This document shows positions 1 to 7,500 of a stretch of DNA of 64,000 bases, one piece after another. The notes under the pieces are model-generated. The model was not told the DNA's origin. It was given only the letters and a program-made list of their open reading frames with translations, and made no database searches. The position numbers and the translations under genes were made by a program. Positions within the stretch are counted from its first letter, which is position 1, and each line of letters begins with the position of its first letter. The DNA lies in assembly GCA_900537185.1 (NCBI GenBank), contig LS999826.1, positions 372,001 through 436,000 on the forward strand. The letters are read 5' to 3'. Source of the DNA: Cytophagales bacterium Alg240-R148. GTDB taxonomy: Bacteria; Bacteroidota; Bacteroidia; Cytophagales; Cyclobacteriaceae.

Positions 1-2
1 AA

Positions 3-179
3 TCGTTAGAAATTGGGGGTACCGTAACAAAAATTGTGGTATTAGAAGGTGTGTATACCCTGAATTACATTACCGAAAGTTTTTCGGCCTACTTGGCCAT
101 TGACGACACCTGGAATGGTAGGGGTGGTTTTATCTACGGAGAGCAACGAGTTGAAAATGTAAGGGTCAGTTCATTGTGA
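3..179 (+). CDS. C-terminal end of an unknown protein (cut by window edge)
   Basis: An open frame runs in from the left edge and ends at TGA 177-179, leaving 58 visible codons. The residues (including a stretch IDDTWNGRGGFIYGEQ) have alternating hydrophobic and polar residues, as in a beta-sandwich. No family is recognised. It lies on the same strand as the next gene. Because the next 290 bases hold broken frames, this could be either a complete gene end or the remnant of a longer decayed gene. Confidence 0.4.
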   Translation, partial: SLEIGGTVTKIVVLEGVYTLNYITESFSAYLAIDDTWNGRGGFIYGEQRVENVRVSSL

Positions 180-467
180 GCGGAAAAAGATTGGTCGTAA
201 GGCATTGGTAAGCTTTCCAATACGATTGGGCTGATGGTGCTCCCTTATTTTGAGCTCCAGCTTACTGCCTTGGTTTGGGTAAGCAATTCCAACCAATACC
301 CCAAAAGAGGTAAAGGTGGTAATCCCTATTTTAATCGATGTACTTGATGTCCCAAGTGATTAACTTTACATAAAACCATTCGATGTAGATTGGGTGGCTC
401 CAATTTTTTTGTTGTAACGGCGGACCCGAAAAGCCCATTTTAAATAGAGTAGGGAAAATGGAATGTT
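180..467. other. 288-base stretch without an intact gene, possibly decayed coding sequence
   Basis: No frame with a plausible start survives here. One plus-strand frame around 220-350 stays open for about 40 codons and then stops, and neighbouring frames are broken by TAA/TGA. This could be a degraded gene between the truncated upstream gene and the one at 468, but it could also be ordinary spacer. No terminator hairpin or clear promoter was seen. Confidence 0.3.
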
Positions 468-1025
468 ATGGATGCGAATAAAATTTATACAAGCGCGGTA
501 AACTTGAACCTAAATGGCTCTTATTTTCTTGGAAAAGGAGGTTTGGGCAATCAAAAACTTTTACTGGATACTACAGAATTAATTTGTCCTTCTCCAAAGG
601 GTATTTCGGCGGTTGCATTTAAGAAAGTGGTCGACAATCGTTTGGGAATTGCCATAGGGTGGTACGAAAATGGGGTGTTGAATTGGGAATGCAACAAAGA
701 ACACAACGATAAGTACGAAGACATTTCAAGAGAAGTGACCTACATGAGTAGCGCCAATGTTTTGGTTCCGGAAGGGAAAATTTGTAAGGGAATTAAATTT
801 AGCAAAAATGCCCAGTTAATTAAATTCAAAATTTATGTAGTAAAACCAGGAGATAGTTTTGGGCAATGGATAGAAAATCCGGAGCAAGAGGATCATTTGT
901 TGGCTCCTGTTACCAATTTATTTGCAGATTCTAGTGCAGTAATTCTTCCTCCAAGCTTGCAACCCAAATCGTTTTATGTGTACCAAAAAAAGGACCGTTT
1001 TGCACCTTCTTTTGGGTTAGGGTAA
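468..1025 (+). CDS. hypothetical protein, 185 aa
   Basis: The protein has 185 residues, starts at ATG and has no signal peptide or membrane segment. The composition is mixed, with short hydrophobic strands, so it looks like a soluble beta-rich protein. I recognise no motif or family. An in-frame stop lies only 12 bases upstream of the ATG, so the start is well constrained. The next gene faces it and ends 26 bases after its stop. Function unknown. Confidence 0.55.
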   Translation: MDANKIYTSAVNLNLNGSYFLGKGGLGNQKLLLDTTELICPSPKGISAVAFKKVVDNRLGIAIGWYENGVLNWECNKEHNDKYEDISREVTYMSSANVLVPEGKICKGIKFSKNAQLIKFKIYVVKPGDSFGQWIENPEQEDHLLAPVTNLFADSSAVILPPSLQPKSFYVYQKKDRFAPSFGLG

Positions 1026-1051
1026 CAATTGCCCTTAAAAATTGATTCAGT

Positions 1052-2335
1052 TTAGTCGTTAGAAATCTTTCCAATGGCGTCCACTAAAGTATTAATTTCA
1101 TCTGGAGAATTGTAAATAGCACAAGATATTCGAATGGCATCTATTTGCCCTTCGTACACCCCTCTTACGCGCATTTTATGTTCTTTACCCAATGTTTCTT
1201 GTACTTTTAAATAGGGTATGTCCTTGATTTTAAAGGTAACAATAGAGGCACTATAATGGGGGTTGGCAGGGGTCAATAGTTCAACTTTTGAATTTTTGTT
1301 TAACCCTGTTTTAAGTTGCTCTGCCAATCCGCGGCCTCTTGATTCAATTTTTTCAATACCAATGGCAGTTAAAAAATCAATGGCGCTGCCCAAAGCAGCT
1401 ATTTGTGCAGCGTTTCTAGTGCCATATTCCATCATTTCCGCTCTTTTATTGTATTCGAGTAATTGGGCTGGCAAATCGTAAGAATCAATCGAGTATGCGC
1501 CTGTAAAGGGTGGCGCAATCTTATCTAGTGTCGATTTATGAATGAAAAGGCCGCCTGTTTCGATAGGACCCAACAACCATTTGTGCCCACTAAACGCATA
1601 GAAATCCGGTTGCAGGGCGGACAAATCCACCGGTACCATGCCAACTGCTTGGGCTCCATCTATACAGGAAATTATGCTGTGTTGGCGGCAATAATCTATG
1701 ATGGCTTTAATGGGCAGAACCAAACCAGTGCTACAGGTAATGTGGGACAAACAGACTACTTTTGTTTTATTGGTGATGTGCTGTTGGAACAACTCTAAAT
1801 TATTGTTGCCAGTTAAGTCCAAGTCAAACAACTTTACTGTTATTCCTTTTTTCTCTTTTAAAGCAAGCCATGGTGCTGCACCTCCAATATGCTCATGGGT
1901 ACTTAAAAGGACTTCATCTCCTGGCTCTAACGGAATGCTTTGTGCTGCTAAATTGATGCTTTCAGTAGTGTTTCTTGTAAAGGCAATACTGCTTGCCTCT
2001 GTACCAAGAAATTCCGCGACTTTTTCTCTGTTTTTTTCAATATAGCGGTGGTGCGTATCTGCTATGGTGGCCATATCAATGGTTTTTTGTTGCAAAGTGT
2101 CTACAACAACTTTCGGTGCAGCGCCCAAACCTGCAGTGTTGAAATAGGTTCGCGAATTTGTAAGATAAAACTGTTTCCTTAATTCAGACCAGAAATTTTC
2201 TGCAAGCGGAACCGAAAAGTCTGGTTTGAAACTTTTTTTGCTATTTGCTTGGCCTAAGTGCCACGGAATAAAACCTAGAAGGGACCCAGTAAACAAGGCA
2301 CGTTGCAAAAACTTTCTCCTATCAAATAAACCCAA
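1052..2335 (-). CDS. class V aminotransferase-fold PLP enzyme with Tat-like signal
   Basis: The 427-residue protein begins with DRRKFLQRA followed by a hydrophobic run, a twin-arginine-type signal, so the folded enzyme is probably exported or membrane-anchored. The rest is a fold-type I PLP enzyme of the class V aminotransferase group, closest in style to isopenicillin-N epimerase-like proteins. FSGHKW places the cofactor lysine at about Lys252, and CIDGAQA supplies the ring-contacting Asp226. Known members act as epimerases, lyases or desulfurases; the substrate here cannot be read from sequence. Cys201 (HITCSTG) is not evidence of desulfurase activity. It is transcribed alone, facing the gene before it. 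Confidence 0.82.
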   Translation of the reverse strand: MGLFDRRKFLQRALFTGSLLGFIPWHLGQANSKKSFKPDFSVPLAENFWSELRKQFYLTNSRTYFNTAGLGAAPKVVVDTLQQKTIDMATIADTHHRYIEKNREKVAEFLGTEASSIAFTRNTTESINLAAQSIPLEPGDEVLLSTHEHIGGAAPWLALKEKKGITVKLFDLDLTGNNNLELFQQHITNKTKVVCLSHITCSTGLVLPIKAIIDYCRQHSIISCIDGAQAVGMVPVDLSALQPDFYAFSGHKWLLGPIETGGLFIHKSTLDKIAPPFTGAYSIDSYDLPAQLLEYNKRAEMMEYGTRNAAQIAALGSAIDFLTAIGIEKIESRGRGLAEQLKTGLNKNSKVELLTPANPHYSASIVTFKIKDIPYLKVQETLGKEHKMRVRGVYEGQIDAIRISCAIYNSPDEINTLVDAIGKISND

Positions 2336-2463
2336 CGCAGTTTGTTTAATGTAAAATTAGTTTGTTTAAGGATTCTAAAACCAATTGTTTAGACTGGAAA
2401 ATAACATTTTATGGAATCATAAAGAAATGAATACCACATAATTGCAGTTTTTCTCTAGGTAAA

Positions 2464-3408
2464 TTAGTTCCATGCCATTTGCTTGCGCTCGTGCCAATAT
2501 TGGCTAGGGGTGCTGCTTAATGATTGCATTTGAGAGATTTCCTCCTTGGTTAAGATAGTAGAAAGAGCGAGCAAGTTGTTGGTTAAATGCTTGGAATTAG
2601 AAGCGCCGCTTAATACCATAAAAGGGGACACACTTTGCAGGCAAAAGGCGATGGCAATAGCATCTGTGCCCACTTCGTATTTATTGGCCAATTGGTCTAA
2701 AAGGTTGTAAATGGGGGTGTATTGTGGCATTGAAACATTTCGAAAAACCCTGCCATTGGCCAAAGCTTCTTTTATAACCACTCTTTTTTTGTTGGTGTTA
2801 AGTGTGTGAATTAATGGGCCCATACTTTGTTCTATTATATTATAAGTAATTTGAAATGAATCGAACAAAGGCAGTCCGTTTTTATGGATTTCTAGAGCTC
2901 TTTCCACAATTTCACTTTGTTTGTCTCCACTTGAAGTGATGCCAATTTGCAATTTATATGTTGCCTTCAATTCAGCCAGATAATCCAAAGCAGCTTGGTT
3001 TTCAAAAATACCAGAATCGAGGGTGGCAGAATGAATTTGGTAGCTAGAAAGATAGGGTAGCAATAATTTTGATGCTGCCCATTGTTCTTGGAGTTTGGAA
3101 AGGCTGTGTTCCTTTATTTCATGCACAGTAGCCTTTGGGTCAAAATTAGCCACGTAGGTATACCCCCATTTACTAGCAATTTCTACATCTTCGTATTGCT
3201 TTTGTGTGATCCAATGGTGCAGCAATTGTTCTGCCATGCCATAACCTGGAGCAGTATCAAAATAGCGAATCCCCAAAGCGTAGGCTGAATCGAGGGTTTC
3301 TATCCCTTTTTCTTTAAACGCTTCCAGAGCGATGTTGGCTTTCTGTTCTTGTCTTAAATTGATGTACTCCGGTCTTCCAAGTGCAGCTGTACCCAGTCCA
3401 ATATTCAT
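2464..3408 (-). CDS. aldo/keto reductase family oxidoreductase
   Basis: The 314-residue cytosolic protein has the (beta/alpha)8 aldo/keto reductase signature. The catalytic tetrad is visible as Asp51 and Tyr56 (FDTAPGYG), Lys80 (ASKWGY) and His126 (YQIHSAT). These enzymes reduce or oxidise carbonyl compounds with NADPH. The C-terminal half contains the expected cofactor-binding GASNSKHLTNNL stretch near residue 270. The substrate cannot be predicted. It is divergent from selO, with about 160 bases between the starts, so the two may share a regulatory region. Confidence 0.85.
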   Translation of the reverse strand: MNIGLGTAALGRPEYINLRQEQKANIALEAFKEKGIETLDSAYALGIRYFDTAPGYGMAEQLLHHWITQKQYEDVEIASKWGYTYVANFDPKATVHEIKEHSLSKLQEQWAASKLLLPYLSSYQIHSATLDSGIFENQAALDYLAELKATYKLQIGITSSGDKQSEIVERALEIHKNGLPLFDSFQITYNIIEQSMGPLIHTLNTNKKRVVIKEALANGRVFRNVSMPQYTPIYNLLDQLANKYEVGTDAIAIAFCLQSVSPFMVLSGASNSKHLTNNLLALSTILTKEEISQMQSLSSTPSQYWHERKQMAWN

Positions 3409-3569
3409 GTTGGTATTAATATTTGAAATTTAGATAACAATTTAGGGATTATTTGTCTAAGGTTGTTGTTGAAAGAAAATAGAAACCCAATAGGTTTTGA
3501 AAATTTGTTGTTAGGAGGGATTTTATTTCAATTACTTGTGGCAAACAAGGGCGCAAAAAAAAGAAAAAT

Positions 3570-5144
3570 ATGAATTTGAACATAAGAGATGTATACAACA
3601 AACAACTGCCTGTTGATTTGATTAAAACGAATGCGGTAAGGCAAGTTTATGAGGCTTGTTTTTCTACAGTCTTGCCTCAAATTCCAAGTAAACCAAAAGT
3701 CTTGCATGTGAGCAAAGAGGTTGCCGCACTCTTGGGGTTAAACGAAGAGGATCTACAATCTGAATTGTTTTTAAAGGTAGTGACAGGAGCACAGGTTTTA
3801 GAAAACACCCATCCCTACGCCATGTGTTATGGCGGACATCAATTTGGGCATTGGGCTGGGCAATTGGGAGATGGTAGGGCCATTAATCTAGCAGAAGTTG
3901 AGCACGACGGGCAACTATGGGCCGTCCAACTCAAAGGAGCTGGCAAAACCCCTTATTCGCGCACGGCAGATGGGTTGGCGGTTTTAAGATCGTCCATAAG
4001 AGAGTATTTATGCAGCGAAGCAATGCACCATTTAGGGGTACCAACTACCAGGGCATTGTCTTTGTCCTTGTCTGGAGACCAAGTAATGCGCGATGTATTG
4101 TACGACGGCCATCCGGCGTATGAAAAGGGGGCCATTGTTTGCAGAGTTGCACCGAGCTTTATTCGATTCGGAAATTTTGAGCTATTTGCTAAGCGAGGGG
4201 ATTTCCAAACTTTACAGGTATTAACAGACTTAACTCTTTCTGAATTTTTTCCAGATAGAGAAGTTGGTACAAAAAACGGGTACCTGTCTTTTTTTAAGGA
4301 AGTAGTAGACAAATCCTTGGAGATGGTGGTACATTGGCAACGGGTGGGTTTTGTACACGGCGTAATGAACACAGACAACATGTCGATTCTTGGGTTAACC
4401 ATAGACTACGGTCCATATGGTTGGTTGGAAGGGTACGATCCGGACTGGACTCCCAATACCACTGACAGACAAAATAGACGGTACCGATTTCGGAACCAAC
4501 CTCAAATTGTGCTTTGGAATTTGTACCAATTGGCCAATGCTTTGTTGCCCTTAATAGAAGACCCAGCACCATTAGAGGCCATTTTGAATCAATTTACAAC
4601 AAATTTCGATGACCAATACCTGACTATGATGCGTTCAAAATTAGGGTTGGATAAAAAAGAGGCGGCGGATAGTAGGTTGGTTGCAGATTTGGAAAAAACT
4701 TTGCAATTGACAGAGACAGATATGACAATATTTTTCAGGCAACTGGCCGATGTCCATACTGCAATGGTTTTTGATGGGGAAAATGGTTTTGTAGAATTAA
4801 TCCAAGATGCATTTTATGCTCCAGAGGACTTGAGTGGTCAAGTTTTAGCCGAGTGGCTGTCTTGGTTTGAAAGGTACCAGCTGCGCTTAAAAGCCGAGGA
4901 GTCCGATACTTCTATCAGAAAGATGGCCATGAACCAAGTCAATCCAAAATATGTCCTAAGAAATTATATGGCGCAAATGGCAATCGATGAAGCAGATCAG
5001 GGCAATTACACATTGTTGGAGCAGCTAACATCGCTCTTGAAAAATCCCTACAGCGAACAGGAAGAAAACCAAAAGTGGTTTGCAAAAAGGCCGGAGTGGG
5101 CCAGAACAAAAGTTGGATGTTCTATGTTATCTTGTAGTTCATAA
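3570..5144 (+). CDS. selO: protein adenylyltransferase SelO (YdiU family)
   Basis: This 524-residue protein matches SelO, a pseudokinase-fold enzyme known to transfer AMP to protein Ser/Thr/Tyr and linked to redox homeostasis. Family hallmarks are the block GGHQFGHWAGQLGDGRA at residues 88-104, LKGAGKTPYSR at 121-131, the arginine-rich SSIREYLCSEAM, and the MNTDNMS catalytic-type loop followed by IDYGPYGWLE. It ends in Cys-Ser-Ser, where animal SelO has selenocysteine two residues from the end, so this is the cysteine form (Cys522). Length is normal. It is transcribed away from the aldo/keto reductase. Confidence 0.93.
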   Translation: MNLNIRDVYNKQLPVDLIKTNAVRQVYEACFSTVLPQIPSKPKVLHVSKEVAALLGLNEEDLQSELFLKVVTGAQVLENTHPYAMCYGGHQFGHWAGQLGDGRAINLAEVEHDGQLWAVQLKGAGKTPYSRTADGLAVLRSSIREYLCSEAMHHLGVPTTRALSLSLSGDQVMRDVLYDGHPAYEKGAIVCRVAPSFIRFGNFELFAKRGDFQTLQVLTDLTLSEFFPDREVGTKNGYLSFFKEVVDKSLEMVVHWQRVGFVHGVMNTDNMSILGLTIDYGPYGWLEGYDPDWTPNTTDRQNRRYRFRNQPQIVLWNLYQLANALLPLIEDPAPLEAILNQFTTNFDDQYLTMMRSKLGLDKKEAADSRLVADLEKTLQLTETDMTIFFRQLADVHTAMVFDGENGFVELIQDAFYAPEDLSGQVLAEWLSWFERYQLRLKAEESDTSIRKMAMNQVNPKYVLRNYMAQMAIDEADQGNYTLLEQLTSLLKNPYSEQEENQKWFAKRPEWARTKVGCSMLSCSS

Positions 5145-5241
5145 CTAAGTAGCAGTTACGAGAAGCGGAGAAATAGGCCAACCCAAGTGTTTTTAATGGA
5201 TTAAATTGGTTTTTTGTCTCGTTTCCATTAAATTATTTAAC

Positions 5242-7344
5242 ATGAAAGCAGGGGGTGAGAAAAAATTTCCGATTAAAATATTCTCCAATGGTACCCCCTT
5301 ATTTGACCTTGTTTCAATAGCTATATTTTTTACTTGTTTTGTTATATTGTTGGGCTCTGCAAATGGCCGGCCTGTACAAGAAAATGACGTGGATGTCAAG
5401 AACCAATCGGACAGCATTCGCAAAAAGAATGTTTTAGTATTAAACGCTTACCATGAAAGTTTCCATTGGACGGACCAAATAATGTCAGGTGTAAAATCTG
5501 TTTTTAAAGACCACGAGGAGGTGGAGTTGTTTATCAACTATATGGATGCCAAACGGTGTTCTGATGCAACGTATTTTCAACAATTAAAAAACTTATACCA
5601 GTACAAATATAAAAACATTGAATTCGATGCAATTATTGCAACAGATGACCATGCATTGGATTTTCTATTGAACTACCGAGACCTGCTCTTTGGCCCTTCC
5701 CCAGTAATATTTTGTGGTATTAACGATTTCCTTCCTTCTCGCATAGAAGGACACGGCGGTTTCTCTGGTGTATATGAATCCTATGATGTACAGGGGACAT
5801 TGCAATTAATACTGTCCTTACACCCCAATACCAAGGAGATAGTTGTAGTGGCAGACGCATCTCTTTCTGGCAAAGCTTTTGATCGCAAAATTAAACGAGC
5901 AGCTTCGAAATTCGAAAACCAATTATCTTTTAGATACCTCAATAATTTAAAGCCCGAGGGCATCGCCGCCAACATGCGTTCTATAACAGAAGAATCGGTG
6001 GTTTTATGGTCTTTGTATATTCGCAAACCAGACGGTACGGTAGTAACCAGCAAAGAAAGCATCGCTTTAATTACCCAGAACACCCAGCGTCCTGTTTATT
6101 GTATTTGGGATGTTGTTGGAGATGGTGTGGTGGGAGGCAAGGTTACCGACCCTGTATACCAAGGTGAAAAGTCAGCAGGAATGGTCCTGCAAATTCTAGG
6201 AGGAACATCGGTGGATTTATTGCCTATTGAAGGGAGTCCAATGGTCTATAAGTTTGATTACAACCAACTGAATAAACACGGGATAAATGAAAAGTTGTTG
6301 CCAGCCAATTATACTATGGTGAACAAACCATTTTCATTTTATGAAAGCTATCAAACCGAAATACTGGTTATTGCCTCCGTTATAATAGCGTTGGTAAGTA
6401 TGGTCTTCGTACTCATCTATTTTGTTCAATACCAGCGCAGGGCCAAATTGGAAATTTCTGCAAAAAATCAAAATTTGGTGCTTACAGGTGAAATGTTACA
6501 AGAGAGCAATAAGAAGCTTTCGAAAGCATTGGAGGCAGCAAAAAAAAGCAAAGCGCTTGAATTGGCCAATAAAGAGCTTCGGAAGAATAAAAAGATTCAA
6601 CAGAGGTTGAATAAGGAGCTTAAAATCTCCAACCTCACAAAAGATAAGTTTTTTACTATCATTGCCCACGACTTGAAAGGTCCTTTTCACTCTGTAATCG
6701 GTGCAGCTAAAATCTTAAAGGAGAATTTCGATGATTTGAAAGTTGAGGAGCAAAAGGAGTTTTTAGAGGTTATTGAGGGCACCGTTAAAAATGGGTATAA
6801 GTTGTTAGAAAATTTACTTTTGTGGTCCAGGTCTCAAAGTGGGCAGATTGATTTTAAACCGGAAAAATTAGATTTTGGGGTCTTGGTAGAGGAAACAGTC
6901 GAATTGTTGCGCCAATCAGCAAAAAATAAATCCATCGAAATTATTGTGGAGCTTGCCCCTGCCCTTCAGGTTTTAGTAGATAAAGACATGGCACTTTCCA
7001 TCTTAAGAAACTTGCTTTCCAATGCCATTAAATTTACCACTAGAGGAGGGTTAGTTCAATTGAGAACAGAAAAGTGGCAAAACCAAGAGGGCAATTGGTT
7101 GCTCAAAATTGCTGTAAAAGACAGTGGGGTTGGCATGTCTGGAACGGTGCGCAGCCATCTTTTTGATTTAGGTAATAACAAATCTTCCATAGGCACGGAA
7201 AAAGAAACAGGCACCGGGTTGGGCTTAATACTGTGCAAGGAATTTGTAGAAAGGCATGGAGGGGAAATCTGGGCCGAAAGTGAAATAGAATTGGGTAGCG
7301 AATTTGTATTTACTCTACCACTAGCTGTGGGCGGTTTAGTATAA
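5242..7344 (+). CDS. membrane sensor histidine kinase with ABC substrate-binding-like sensor domain
   Basis: The longest frame starts at TTG 5206, but ATG 5242 just before the N-terminal anchor is preferred (700 residues). From ATG 5242 there is a membrane segment at about 22-40, a periplasmic domain of about 330 residues resembling ABC-transporter substrate-binding proteins (VLVLNAYHESFHWTDQI near its start), a second membrane segment at about 374-396 and a charged coiled coil. The kinase core follows: H-box IIAHDLKGPFHS with phosphoacceptor His476, N-box LRNLLSNAIKFT, G1 DSGVGMS and G2 ETGTGLGL. The ligand is unknown. No response regulator is adjacent; a second kinase gene follows 156 bases downstream. 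Confidence 0.88.
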   Translation: MKAGGEKKFPIKIFSNGTPLFDLVSIAIFFTCFVILLGSANGRPVQENDVDVKNQSDSIRKKNVLVLNAYHESFHWTDQIMSGVKSVFKDHEEVELFINYMDAKRCSDATYFQQLKNLYQYKYKNIEFDAIIATDDHALDFLLNYRDLLFGPSPVIFCGINDFLPSRIEGHGGFSGVYESYDVQGTLQLILSLHPNTKEIVVVADASLSGKAFDRKIKRAASKFENQLSFRYLNNLKPEGIAANMRSITEESVVLWSLYIRKPDGTVVTSKESIALITQNTQRPVYCIWDVVGDGVVGGKVTDPVYQGEKSAGMVLQILGGTSVDLLPIEGSPMVYKFDYNQLNKHGINEKLLPANYTMVNKPFSFYESYQTEILVIASVIIALVSMVFVLIYFVQYQRRAKLEISAKNQNLVLTGEMLQESNKKLSKALEAAKKSKALELANKELRKNKKIQQRLNKELKISNLTKDKFFTIIAHDLKGPFHSVIGAAKILKENFDDLKVEEQKEFLEVIEGTVKNGYKLLENLLLWSRSQSGQIDFKPEKLDFGVLVEETVELLRQSAKNKSIEIIVELAPALQVLVDKDMALSILRNLLSNAIKFTTRGGLVQLRTEKWQNQEGNWLLKIAVKDSGVGMSGTVRSHLFDLGNNKSSIGTEKETGTGLGLILCKEFVERHGGEIWAESEIELGSEFVFTLPLAVGGLV

Positions 7345-7500
7345 CAAAAAATCACTGTATTTAACTAGAAAAATTTTGGATAAAATTGGGTTCTATTAAT
7401 ACTGTTGCCCATATAGGTTGATTATTACTGTAATTTTGTTATTTTTCAATTGTATTGGAGCTGGATTGCGACAAGGCTTTACAAAAGTGAAAATCAATAA

